This document shows, piece after piece, positions 20,933 to 28,433 of a stretch of DNA of 64,000 nucleotides. Each line of letters starts with the position of its first letter. The stretch's first letter is position 1. This DNA is from Streptomyces venezuelae (GTDB taxonomy: Bacteria > Actinomycetota > Actinomycetes > Streptomycetales > Streptomycetaceae), in contig NZ_CP029193.1 of NCBI RefSeq assembly GCF_008642355.1, positions 2,070,001 through 2,134,000 of the forward strand. Reading direction: 5' to 3'. The notes below the pieces were generated by a model. It was not told the origin of the DNA. It worked only from the letters and a program-made list of their open reading frames with translations, and did not search any database. Position numbers and translations under genes: made by a program.

Positions 20933-21712
20933 GTGCCGGTCCTCCCCGGAGCCGAGCCGTACCGCCACGAAGGCGGCGAGGTCGGCGTCCTCCTCTGCCA
21001 CGGCTTCACCGGATCCCCGCAGTCGCTGCGCCCCTGGGCCGAGTACCTCGCGGAGCGCGGCCTCACCGTCTCGCTGCCGCTCCTGCCCGGCCACGGCACA
21101 CGCTGGGAGGACATGCAGGTCACGGGCTGGCAGGACTGGTACGCCGAGGTGGAGCGCGAGCTGCGCTCGCTCCTGGAGCGGTGCGAGCGGGTCTTCGTCT
21201 TCGGGCTCTCGATGGGCGGTGCGCTCGCGCTGCGCCTCGCGGCGAAGCACGGCGACGCGGTCGCCGGTCTCGTCCTCGTCAACCCGGGGAACAAGGTGCA
21301 CGGCCTCGCGGCGCACGCGCTGCCCGTCGCCCGGCACCTCGTGCCGAGCACGAAGGGCATCGTCAGCGACATCGCGAAGCCCGGCTCCGAGGAGATCGGG
21401 TACCACCGCATCCCGCTGCACGCCGCGCACTCGCTGCGCCGTTTCTTCCGCGTGGTCGACGCCGAGCTGCCGCAGGTGACCCAGCCGCTCGTGGTCCTGC
21501 ACAGCCCGCGCGACCACGTGGTGCCGCCCGCCGACTCGGCCCGCATCCTCGGCCGCGTCTCCTCCACGGACGTCACGGAGATCCTGCTGGAACAGAGCTA
21601 CCACGTCGCGACGTTGGACCACGATGCGGACCGGATCTTCGAGGAGAGTCACGCGTTCATCGGCCGGCTCGCCCCCAGCGTCGGTAAGGAAGGGACGGCC
21701 ACCGGTGGCTGA
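20933..21712 (+). CDS. Alpha/beta hydrolase, carboxylesterase/monoacylglycerol-lipase type
   Basis: A 259-residue hydrolase. The nucleophile elbow GLSMGG holds the catalytic Ser, VGVLLCHGFTGSPQSLRPWAEYLAERG carries the oxyanion HGF motif, and VVLHSPRDHVVP with SYHVATLDHD supply the Asp and His. This is the Est30/YvaK carboxylesterase pattern (TGxTGxPxS-like oxyanion region). The GTG start follows AAGGAG with good spacing. Divergent from a PlsC acyltransferase, so a lipid-related role is plausible but unproven. Its end overlaps the next gene by 8 bp. Confidence 0.9.
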   Translation: MPVLPGAEPYRHEGGEVGVLLCHGFTGSPQSLRPWAEYLAERGLTVSLPLLPGHGTRWEDMQVTGWQDWYAEVERELRSLLERCERVFVFGLSMGGALALRLAAKHGDAVAGLVLVNPGNKVHGLAAHALPVARHLVPSTKGIVSDIAKPGSEEIGYHRIPLHAAHSLRRFFRVVDAELPQVTQPLVVLHSPRDHVVPPADSARILGRVSSTDVTEILLEQSYHVATLDHDADRIFEESHAFIGRLAPSVGKEGTATGG

Positions 21713-22391
21713 GCACGAGGCGGACCGCGAGGACAGCCGCGAGCCCGAGAAGAGCAAGGTGCCCGCGGACGGGGCTCCCGTGGACGGGACGCCGGCGGAC
21801 GGCGTGCCGCTGGACGAGGACGCCGCCTGGCGGGCGATCGTCGCGGGGTACGGCGAGGAGCCCGCGGACCCGCCGGGCGCCAAGCCCTTCAAGTCCATCG
21901 AGGACCTCGCGCTCCTGGAGACGGAGACGAACGGCTCCGCGGGCGGCCCGGACGGGTCGGCGGACGGCAAGTCCGGCATCGACAAGTCCGGTCCCGGCAA
22001 GGCGGGTCCCGGAAAGGCGGGTCCCGACAAGCCGCTCGGCAGCTCCGTCTCCTTCGCGCCGGGCGTCGGCCCCGGCATCGGCGGTCCGCGCGACTACACC
22101 ACGCCGGAGCCCTCCGAGAACGACTTCGACGCGGACGACGAGGGACACTTCGTGCCGCCCGAGCCGCCGCCGCTGCCCGAGGCCGACGTGACGGCCAAGT
22201 TCGCCTGGCTCGCCGTGCTCGGCGGCCCGCTGCTCATCCTGCTCGCCGTGCTGTTCGGCTGGCAGATGACGTGGTGGCTGACCACGCTCGGCATCGGCGG
22301 CTTCCTGGGCGGTTTCGCCACGCTCGTGATGCGGATGAACAGCGGGGACGACGAGGAGGACGACGACCCGGGACGCGGCGCGGTCGTCTGA
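21705..22391 (+). CDS. Acidic membrane protein of unknown function
   Basis: A 228-residue protein. The first ~150 residues are acidic and low in complexity, with repeats such as GPGKAGPGKAGPDK, and contain AAWRAIVAGYGEEP, a motif seen in many Streptomyces proteins of this kind. Two closely spaced transmembrane helices follow (about 168-190 and 192-212) and then an acidic tail DDEEDDDPGRG. It begins 8 bp before the end of the hydrolase gene and is therefore coupled to it. No catalytic motif was recognised. Confidence 0.82.
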   Translation: MAEHEADREDSREPEKSKVPADGAPVDGTPADGVPLDEDAAWRAIVAGYGEEPADPPGAKPFKSIEDLALLETETNGSAGGPDGSADGKSGIDKSGPGKAGPGKAGPDKPLGSSVSFAPGVGPGIGGPRDYTTPEPSENDFDADDEGHFVPPEPPPLPEADVTAKFAWLAVLGGPLLILLAVLFGWQMTWWLTTLGIGGFLGGFATLVMRMNSGDDEEDDDPGRGAVV

Positions 22392-22415
22392 GCCTTCGCG
22401 TCGCCCACGTCTCTG

Positions 22416-22446
22416 GGGCCCGTCCGGAACCTCTCCGGGCGGGCCC
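22416..22446 (+). terminator. Terminator hairpin after the hydrolase/membrane-protein operon
   Basis: GGGCCCGTCCGG (22416-22427) pairs with CCGGGCGGGCCC (22435-22446), 12 bp with one G-T wobble and a 7-nt loop, 25 nt after the stop codon. Confidence 0.7.
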
Positions 22447-22569
22447 TCACGCATGTCGCGCACCCCGACGGAACCAGATGGAACCCGATCGGCCCGTGCG
22501 GCGAAGGAGAGGTGAAACACCGAACGAGCCCAGGCCTTCGAGGCGTTCAGACGAACGAAAGGAGTCCCG

Positions 22570-22889
22570 ATGACCGTCGATCCCGGCGTCCCCCTGCGCA
22601 CGGGGCGCGCGCGTGTGAGAAGAGCGACGCCTGGTGCATCGAGCGGTCCCGGGACGAGCCCGAGCAGTTCGCCGCCCTCTTCGACCGGCATGCCTACGCC
22701 GGGTACCGGTACGCGGCCCGCCGGCTCGGCCCCGAGGCGGCCGAGGACCTGATGTCCGACACCTTCACCACCGCCTTCAAGGAGCGCCACCGCTACGACC
22801 TGGCCGCGGCCCTGGCGGGGCTCTCGGCCCGCCACCGCGACGTGGTGCTCCTCGTGGCGTGGGCCGACCTAGGAGGCACACGCCCATGA
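22570..22889 (+). pseudogene. Decayed ECF-type RNA polymerase sigma factor
   Basis: An ATG after GAAAGGAG opens a frame (MTVDPGVPLRTG...) that runs out of register within about 20 codons. The next frame then shows a sigma region 2: FAALFDRHAYAGYRYAARRLGPEAAEDLMSDTFTTAF-type sequence. It jumps straight to the start of region 4 (AALAGLSARHRDVVLLVAWADL) and then stops without the helix-turn-helix. The linker and the DNA-recognition helix are missing, so it carries at least one frameshift and two deletions. Confidence 0.72.
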
Positions 22890-23145
22890 ATGAGCTCGAT
22901 GAACTGCGCGACGGGGACACGGGGGCTCCCCCACTGGACGACGACACCCGCCACCGCGCGCGTAAGCCTGTTCACCGCGATGAGCGACGAGCCGACGGCT
23001 CGGGTACGTCCCCCTGCCGTCGACGCGCAACGTCAGCGCACGGGCCGTGCTCAGCGGCGCGGCCGCCTGCGAACGCGAGCACGAGGGCAACGACAAGAAC
23101 GACTCACTGGACGAGATCACCGACAAGGTGAAGCAGCACCCCTAG
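22886..23145 (+). pseudogene. Decayed partner gene of the sigma factor (CU044_5270-like)
   Basis: An ATG with AGGAGG 9 nt upstream begins MNELDELRDGDTGAPPLDD, the usual start of the CU044_5270 membrane proteins that follow such sigma genes. The similarity then shifts frame: SLFTAMSDEP reads in the second frame, and a third frame ends EITDKVKQHP before a TAG, similar to the usual VVDKxxQRP ends. The whole membrane/periplasmic body is absent. The family name rests on the N-terminus and gene order and is less certain than the fact of decay. Confidence 0.5.
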
Positions 23146-23900
23146 GGCCGCACCGCGGGGACCCTGAGGGCGGCCAGGACCGGCAGGTGGTCCGTGGCCG
23201 CCCGCAGGTCGTCCGGGCCCACCCCGGGCAGGTCCAACGGCACGCCGCAGCCGAGGACTTCGACGCCGGGGGTCGCGAAGAGCGCGTCGATGCGCTGGTG
23301 CGGATCGGCCGGTGTGGAGGTGTTCTCGCCGCCCCACGGCTTGACCGTCCAGCAGTCCTGAAGCCCCTCCGCGAGCCTGCGGAACGTCCGGCCGCCGGGC
23401 CGCTCGTTGAGGTCGCCGCCCGCGACCGCGTGCTCCACGCCCATCCCCGCGAGCCGGTCGAGGAGCATGCCGCCCTGGTCGTACCGCTCGTCGCTCTGCA
23501 GGCTCAGGTGGCAGCTCAGGACGCCGAGCCGGGCGCCGCCGAAGCGGACGACGGCGGTCGCGAAGCCGCGCCGGTGCAGGCCGGGGGTGAGCGGCAGCAG
23601 CACGTCCTCGGTGCGCTCGACCGTGGCCCGCAGCGAGCAGAGCAGCGCTGGGCCCGCCGCGGAGCCGCCGCCGGAGAGGATCACCAGGTCGGCGGCGCGC
23701 GCGAGGCGGGCCAGCTTCTTGCGCCAGCGGAAGAACCGCGGTGCCTCCTGGATCAGGACGAGGTCGGGCGCGCAGGCGGAGATGACCCGGGCGAGCGCGG
23801 CCGTGTCGTCGCGCATCGAACGGATGTTGTAGCCGAGCACCCGGACGACGGCCGAACCGTCGGGTTCGGTGCGGGAGTTGGGGAGCGGTTCGCTGACCAT
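23142..23900 (-). CDS. Endonuclease/exonuclease/phosphatase family protein
   Basis: A 252-residue EEP-fold enzyme of the DNase I/sphingomyelinase superfamily. Motifs: VRVLGYNIRSM (Asn), LVLIQEAPRFF (metal Glu), LSCHLSLQSDER, AVAGGDLNERPG (Asp-x-Asn) and ATDHLPVLA (catalytic Asp-His). No signal peptide, so it is probably cytoplasmic; substrate unknown. The ATG at 23900 is preferred to a TTG three codons upstream. Its stop codon overlaps the remnant gene on the other strand. Confidence 0.88.
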   Translation of the reverse strand: MVSEPLPNSRTEPDGSAVVRVLGYNIRSMRDDTAALARVISACAPDLVLIQEAPRFFRWRKKLARLARAADLVILSGGGSAAGPALLCSLRATVERTEDVLLPLTPGLHRRGFATAVVRFGGARLGVLSCHLSLQSDERYDQGGMLLDRLAGMGVEHAVAGGDLNERPGGRTFRRLAEGLQDCWTVKPWGGENTSTPADPHQRIDALFATPGVEVLGCGVPLDLPGVGPDDLRAATDHLPVLAALRVPAVRP

Positions 23901-23975
23901 GGCGATCAAGATACGACAGCGCCCGCCGCTCCCCGAAGGGACGCGACGGGCGCCGCCACACGTGCCGTACCGGGG

Positions 23976-24929
23976 TCACATGACCGGATCGGGCTCCCGC
24001 GCCAGGTCCGCCGCGCCGACCAGGCCCGCCTTGTTGCCCAGCTGGGCGGCGATGACCTGCGCCTCGGGGCGCCAGGCGGCGCCGACGAGCCAGCGCTTGA
24101 AGGACTTGCGGATCGGGTCGAGGACCAGCTCGCCCTCGTCCGAGAGGCCGCCGCCGACGATGAACGCGGACGGGTCGAAGAGCGACGCCAGGTCGGCGAG
24201 GCCCGCGCCGGCCCAGCGGGCCAGCTCGCGGTAGGAGTCGATGGCGACGGCGTCGCCCTGCCGCGCGGCCATCGAGATGTGCTTGCCCTCGATGCCCTCG
24301 GGGGTGCCGTCACCCAGCGAGAGCAGGTACTCGGCGTTCTCGGGGGTGGCGTTGGCGCGCTGCTTCGCGTACCGCACGAGGGCGCGACCCGACGCGTACT
24401 GCTCCCAGCAGCCCTGGCTGCCGCAGCCGCAGAGCAGGCCGTCCGGGACCATCCGGATGTGGCCGAACTCGGCGGCGACGCCGAAGTGGCCGCGGCGCAG
24501 CTTGTTGCCGATGATGATGCCGCCGCCGAGGCCGGTGCCGAGCGTGATGCAGATGACGTTGCGGTGGCCCTTGCCGCCGCCGAAGCGGTACTCGCCCCAG
24601 GCCGCCGCGTTCGCGTCGTTCTCCACGACCACGGGCAGGCCGACGCGCTTCTCGACCTCTTCCTTCAGCGGTTCCTGGCGCCAGTCGATGTTCGGCGCGA
24701 AGTAGACCGTGGAGCGCTGCCGGTTGACGTATCCGGCGGCGCCGATGCCGACGCCGACGATGTCGTGCCCGGCCCGTGCGCCCGCCACGGCGGAGGCGAT
24801 CGCGTCGACGATGGCCTCGGAAGTACCAGGGGTCGGCACCTTGAAGGTCGAGAGGATGTTGCCGTCCTCGTCGACCACTCCGGCCGCGATCTTGGTGCCG
24901 CCGATGTCGACGCCGATGGTGAGTCCCAT
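23976..24929 (-). CDS. glk: Glucokinase (ROK family)
   Basis: A 317-residue ROK-family kinase that phosphorylates glucose and in S. coelicolor is central to carbon catabolite repression. The ATP motif IGVDIGGTKIAAGVV starts at residue 4, the sugar-binding ENDANAAAWGE and the phosphate loop TLGTGLGGGIIIG follow, and the ROK zinc motif CGCGSQGCWEQYASG is intact. Its length matches S. coelicolor GlkA. GAGGGATTC before the ATG gives a ribosome site. It lies 52 bp downstream of the DUF5304-type gene on the same strand, as in other streptomycetes. Confidence 0.96.
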   Translation of the reverse strand: MGLTIGVDIGGTKIAAGVVDEDGNILSTFKVPTPGTSEAIVDAIASAVAGARAGHDIVGVGIGAAGYVNRQRSTVYFAPNIDWRQEPLKEEVEKRVGLPVVVENDANAAAWGEYRFGGGKGHRNVICITLGTGLGGGIIIGNKLRRGHFGVAAEFGHIRMVPDGLLCGCGSQGCWEQYASGRALVRYAKQRANATPENAEYLLSLGDGTPEGIEGKHISMAARQGDAVAIDSYRELARWAGAGLADLASLFDPSAFIVGGGLSDEGELVLDPIRKSFKRWLVGAAWRPEAQVIAAQLGNKAGLVGAADLAREPDPVM

Positions 24930-24981
24930 GAATCCCTCAGTTCGGTCGAGCCCCGCTACGGCCCACCGTACCCGAGGGGGG

Positions 24982-25467
24982 TCAGTCCAGATCGATGTGT
25001 TCGCCCGCGGAGGACCCGCCGTCGCGGCGGTCACGGCCGGGCGCGGCGTCCTTCGTGGCGTCGTCCGCACCGTCGCCGCGGGTCCACCGGCTCTCCTGGC
25101 CCTCGACCGCCGAGCGGTAGGCGGCGAGCAGCTCGGAGCCCGCCGCGGCGAGGTGGTCGAAGACGTCCGGGTTGCGTTCGATGACCGGCTCGACGACCGC
25201 CTTCGCCTCCTTGGCGACCTGTCGGAGCGTCTGCTCGACGGCGCCCTGCGCGACCGCGCCGAGCAGCGGCGCCTGCAGTCCGGACAGCTTGTCCGACACG
25301 ACGTCGAAGAGCTTGCGCAGCTCCTCGGCGGCGGAGCCGGGCGGCGGCCCGTACTGGGCGCGGCGGCGGGCCTTCTCCGCCGCGAGATCCTCGGCACACG
25401 CCCGCTCCCAGGCGTCGGCGTGACTTTCCTGGGGTTCCGGGGCTTCGCGCTCGGTGGCATCGCTCAT
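24982..25467 (-). CDS. DUF5304-family protein upstream of glucokinase
   Basis: A 161-residue, mostly helical, soluble protein of unknown function. It begins with an acidic Glu/Ala/Asp segment (HADAWERACAEDLAAEK), continues with an amphipathic region (about residues 50-115) and ends in a disordered acidic tail. It is co-directional with glk and also follows the ArsA-like gene. This small open frame in front of glkA is conserved in streptomycetes; proposals that it affects glucokinase regulation exist but nothing in the sequence shows a mechanism. Confidence 0.82.
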   Translation of the reverse strand: MSDATEREAPEPQESHADAWERACAEDLAAEKARRRAQYGPPPGSAAEELRKLFDVVSDKLSGLQAPLLGAVAQGAVEQTLRQVAKEAKAVVEPVIERNPDVFDHLAAAGSELLAAYRSAVEGQESRWTRGDGADDATKDAAPGRDRRDGGSSAGEHIDLD

Positions 25468-25501
25468 GCCACTCGACGTTACCCGAATGGAGGTACGGCG
25501 T

Positions 25502-26683
25502 TCACCGCTCGCGGGGCCACAGGTCCGGGTCCGGCGCGAACCGCACCCTGAGCTCGCCCTCGCGCAGCCCGGCCCCGGCGACGGTGCAGCGGCGCAGCGC
25601 GGACGGCAGGGTGACGATGCGGCGGTGGGGGCCGGCGGTGACGACGAGCTCGTCGCCGCGCCGGACCAGGCCGAGCTCCTCGCGGGTGACGGAGGGCAGC
25701 GGGATGTGCCAGACGTACGTGTGGCTTCCGTCGTCCTCGGGGGCTTCGGTGACGGGCCAGGCGGCGGGGGCGGGGGCCGCCCCGGGGGCGGTCAGGCCGA
25801 GGGCTTCGAGGTCGTCGGTGCCGCGGGGGTCGCGGCCGAGGTGCGGGACACGGACGACGTGGTCGTACGTCGACTCCCACGCGTCGAGCGTCTTGTGCTG
25901 CTGGGCGCCGAGCCCGGCGAGCCAGGTGTCGGGGCTGGCGTCCGGGAGGATCCGGTTGGCGACGAGGAGGTCGGTGCGCAGGCCGTGCAGGGCGAGGCCG
26001 GTGGCGGCGGCACGGACTGCGTCGGCCCCCGCCGGGCCGGGTTCGGCGACCAGGCGGACGGTGGTGCCGGGGCCCTCGATGACGCGCTGGACGGCGCCGA
26101 GTTCGTCCTCCGCGCGGGCCGCGGCCTCGTACAGCCAGGCGGCGGGCATGGGGACGCCTGCGAGCCGGCCGAGCATGGGGCGCAGGGCGCGGGCCGCCTG
26201 GCGCTCGGGCGGGAGCAGGCGGCGCAGGTAGCGGCGGAGCTGCTCGGGGAGGGCGAGGGTGGCGAGTGCCTTCGGGGTGGGCGGCAGGTCGACGACCACG
26301 GTGTCGTACGTGCCGTCGCGGGCGGCGTCGCGCAGGGCCCGCAGCAGGGCCAGTTCCTCGGCGCCGGGCAGCGGGGTCAGCTCCTCGCCGTCGAGTCGCT
26401 CGGCGCCGAGCAGGTCGAGGGCGGAGGCGGCACGTTTCTGCAGAGCGAGCAGGTCGTCGCGGAAGCGGGCGTCGGGGTCGGGGCGGAGGGTGGTGGGCGC
26501 CGCCGGATGCGCGTCCGGGGCGTCGGCGCCGGGGGCCTCGCCGAGTGCCGCGCCGAGGGTGTCGGCGCGGTCGGCGGAGATCACCAGGGTCCGGTGACCG
26601 GCCCGCGCCGCGGCGAGTGCCGTGGCGGCGGCGACGGTGGTGCGGCCGGCTCCGCCGGGGCCGGTGATGAGGAGGGTGCGCAT
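25502..26683 (-). CDS. ArsA/Get3-like ATPase with a non-canonical P-loop
   Basis: A 393-residue single-domain protein of the ArsA/Get3 class. The N-terminal fold is clear: LLITGPGGAGRTTVAAATALAAARAGHRTLVISAD, then YDTVVVDLPPTPKAL (switch II) and LVANRILPD. However, both P-loop lysines are replaced: the deviant-Walker Lys of GKGG is Pro, and the Walker A GK[TS] is GRT. No CxxC is evident. ATP binding may be weak or unusual. The C-terminal 70 residues contain an HSP20-like beta domain (TYVWHIPLPSV ... DELVVTAGPHRRIVTLP), as in plant and actinobacterial ArsA homologues. TACCGT ends 8 nt before the ATG (probable leaderless start). Confidence 0.85.
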   Translation of the reverse strand: MRTLLITGPGGAGRTTVAAATALAAARAGHRTLVISADRADTLGAALGEAPGADAPDAHPAAPTTLRPDPDARFRDDLLALQKRAASALDLLGAERLDGEELTPLPGAEELALLRALRDAARDGTYDTVVVDLPPTPKALATLALPEQLRRYLRRLLPPERQAARALRPMLGRLAGVPMPAAWLYEAAARAEDELGAVQRVIEGPGTTVRLVAEPGPAGADAVRAAATGLALHGLRTDLLVANRILPDASPDTWLAGLGAQQHKTLDAWESTYDHVVRVPHLGRDPRGTDDLEALGLTAPGAAPAPAAWPVTEAPEDDGSHTYVWHIPLPSVTREELGLVRRGDELVVTAGPHRRIVTLPSALRRCTVAGAGLREGELRVRFAPDPDLWPRER

Positions 26684-26727
26684 GGGGGTGAACGGTACGT
26701 CAGCTGGCGGGGCGCCCGGTCGGGGGC

Positions 26728-26810
26728 GCCCACTCGCCGTGGGGGGGTGGTTTGTTCGCGGCTGCCGGTTTTCACCGTGGCTGATCGCGCAGTTCCCCGC
26801 ACCCCTGAAG
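26728..26810 (+). repeat. Dispersed intergenic repeat, copy 2
   Basis: Begins with GCCCACTCGCCGTGGGGG (26728-26745), then CGCGGCTGCCGG and the core TCGCGCAGTTCCCCGCACCC followed by CTGAAG (26785-26810). Both blocks recur in the same order at 30244-30331. It lies between the ArsA-like gene and the SRPBCC gene and contains no reading frame. Confidence 0.65.
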
Positions 26811-26841
26811 CCAGGGCTGCGCCCGGCTTCCCCACCGTCGT

Positions 26842-27282
26842 CTACGCCTCCTTCGACTCCACTCGCTTCTTCAGGCCTGCGAGGGCGCGGTCGATGATGA
26901 CCTTCTCCGCCTTGCGCTTGATCATGCCGAGCATGGGGATCTTGACGTCGACGGTGAGGCGGTAGGTGACCTCCGTGCCGGAGGCGGTGGGGCGGAGGAG
27001 GTAGGAGCCGTCCAGGGAGCGGAGCATCTGGGACTTGACCAGGGTCCAGCTGACCTCGTCGTCCCCGGTCCAGGTGTAGCCCAGCGTCTGGTCGTCCTTG
27101 ATCGCGCCCGCGTCCATGACGAGGCGGACCTGCTCGGCGCGGCCCTGCTCGTCGGTGGAGAGCACCTCCGCCTCCTTCACCTCACCCGTCCAGTCCGGGT
27201 AGCGAGCGAAGTCGGCGATCACTCCCATGACCTCGGCCGGTGCCGCCTCGATCGTGATGCTCGAGCTGGTGTGTTCCGCCAT
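26842..27282 (-). CDS. SRPBCC-family (START-like) protein
   Basis: A 146-residue small helix-grip protein of the polyketide cyclase/dehydrase and lipid-transport superfamily. Signatures are SSITIEAAPAEVMGVIADFARYPDWTGEVKEAEVL at the start and the long C-terminal helix KAEKVIIDRALAGLKKRVE. Ligand unknown. A TCTGGAGGAGCC ribosome site precedes the ATG. The nearby acyl-CoA ligase and acyltransferase suggest lipid binding, which is inference only. Confidence 0.85.
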   Translation of the reverse strand: MAEHTSSSITIEAAPAEVMGVIADFARYPDWTGEVKEAEVLSTDEQGRAEQVRLVMDAGAIKDDQTLGYTWTGDDEVSWTLVKSQMLRSLDGSYLLRPTASGTEVTYRLTVDVKIPMLGMIKRKAEKVIIDRALAGLKKRVESKEA

Positions 27283-27358
27283 CGCTGTGGCTCCTCCAGA
27301 TGCGGTCGTCCGGGATGGGATGGTGTGTACCGCGTGAAGGCTACCGCGCGCGGCGAGG

Positions 27359-28135
27359 TCACCACTCCAGGGCCCAGGGCCTGGACGTCCCGGCGAAGTG
27401 CCCGACGTTCACGCACTCCGTGGCCCCCACGCGCATGCGCCGGACCAGCGGCTGGTGGACGTGGCCGAAGAGGGCGTACCGGGGGCGGGTCCGGTGGATC
27501 GCGTGGAGCAGCGCCCGGCTGCCCCGCTCGAAGCGGCGCGCCACGGTGTCGTAGAGGAGCTCGGGTACGTCCGGCGGGATGTGGGTGCACAGGACGTCGA
27601 CCTCGCCGACGGCCTCGATCTTGGCCGCGTACTCCTCGTCGGAGATCTCGTAGGGCGTACGCATCGGGGTGCGCAGGCCGCCGCCGACGAAGCCGAAGAC
27701 GCGGCCGCCGATCTCGACGCGCTCGCCGTCGAGGACGGTGGTGCCCGGTCCCGCGTACTCGGGCCAGAGGGAGGGAATGTCGACGTTGCCGTAGGTGGCG
27801 TAGGTCGGAGTGGGGAGGACGGCGAACATTTCGGCGTACTGCTTGCGGACGGCGCCCTCGATCACCGCGGCCCTCTCGCCGTCGACGGCTCCCCACAGTT
27901 TTCGGCCGAAATCCCTGGCCTCGTCGAAACGGCGCGCGGTACGCAGCTCCACCAGGCGCGTCGCGTTCTCGGCGCCGAACAGATCGGGGAAGATGCCGCG
28001 CGAGTGGTCGGCGTAGTCGAGGAAGAGCACGAGGTCGCCGAGGCAGACCAGCGCGTCCGCGCCGTCCCCCGCCCGCGCGAGTGCTTCGGTGTTGCCGTGC
28101 ACGTCACTGACCACGTTGACCCGGAAAGCTGGCAT
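27359..28135 (-). CDS. Calcineurin-like metallophosphoesterase
   Basis: A 258-residue phosphoesterase. Metal ligands are visible in VNVVSDVHGNTEAL (D-x-H), LVCLGDLVLF (GD), TYGNVDIPS (GN in place of GNHD), CTHIPP and ALFGHVHQPLV (GH-x-H). It resembles the bacterial cyclic-nucleotide/YfcE-like metallophosphoesterases. ATG at 28135 chosen: TAGGGT ends 7 nt before it, and a GTG three codons upstream would lie within that box. Confidence 0.88.
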   Translation of the reverse strand: MPAFRVNVVSDVHGNTEALARAGDGADALVCLGDLVLFLDYADHSRGIFPDLFGAENATRLVELRTARRFDEARDFGRKLWGAVDGERAAVIEGAVRKQYAEMFAVLPTPTYATYGNVDIPSLWPEYAGPGTTVLDGERVEIGGRVFGFVGGGLRTPMRTPYEISDEEYAAKIEAVGEVDVLCTHIPPDVPELLYDTVARRFERGSRALLHAIHRTRPRYALFGHVHQPLVRRMRVGATECVNVGHFAGTSRPWALEW

Positions 28136-28144
28136 GCCGATCAC

Positions 28145-28433
28145 CCTAGGGCGGTCGTCCCGAGGGCGGTAGTGGCCCGGTCCAGCGGCCGGACCTGCGG
28201 TTACTTCCGAGTCGGGAAGACGGTGGCGTACTGTGCGATTCAGACCACGACGACGTGTGACGCACCGAACATCTGGCCCTGCCCCCCTACCGAACCAGCC
28301 ATACCGATGGGTAACGTCCGGGCAGTCCAGTAGTGCTCAGCCCCCCACTCGACTGAGCACCTGCCCGATCTTGGACCGCACCGTCGCAGCACACAACGTC
28401 GTGGCGCCGGCGCCCTATGTAGGAGCAGCAGTC
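28145..28433. other. 289-bp intergenic region before the acyl-CoA ligase gene
   Basis: No reading frame is supported. It holds the divergent promoters of the metallophosphoesterase (TAGGGT at 28143-28148, minus strand) and of the ligase. CCGAGTCGGGAAGACGG and repeated GTGCTCAG/CTGAGCAC (28332-28362) give a short inverted repeat that might be an operator or a leader stem. The ribosome site AGGAG at 28421-28425 belongs to the ligase. Confidence 0.4.
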
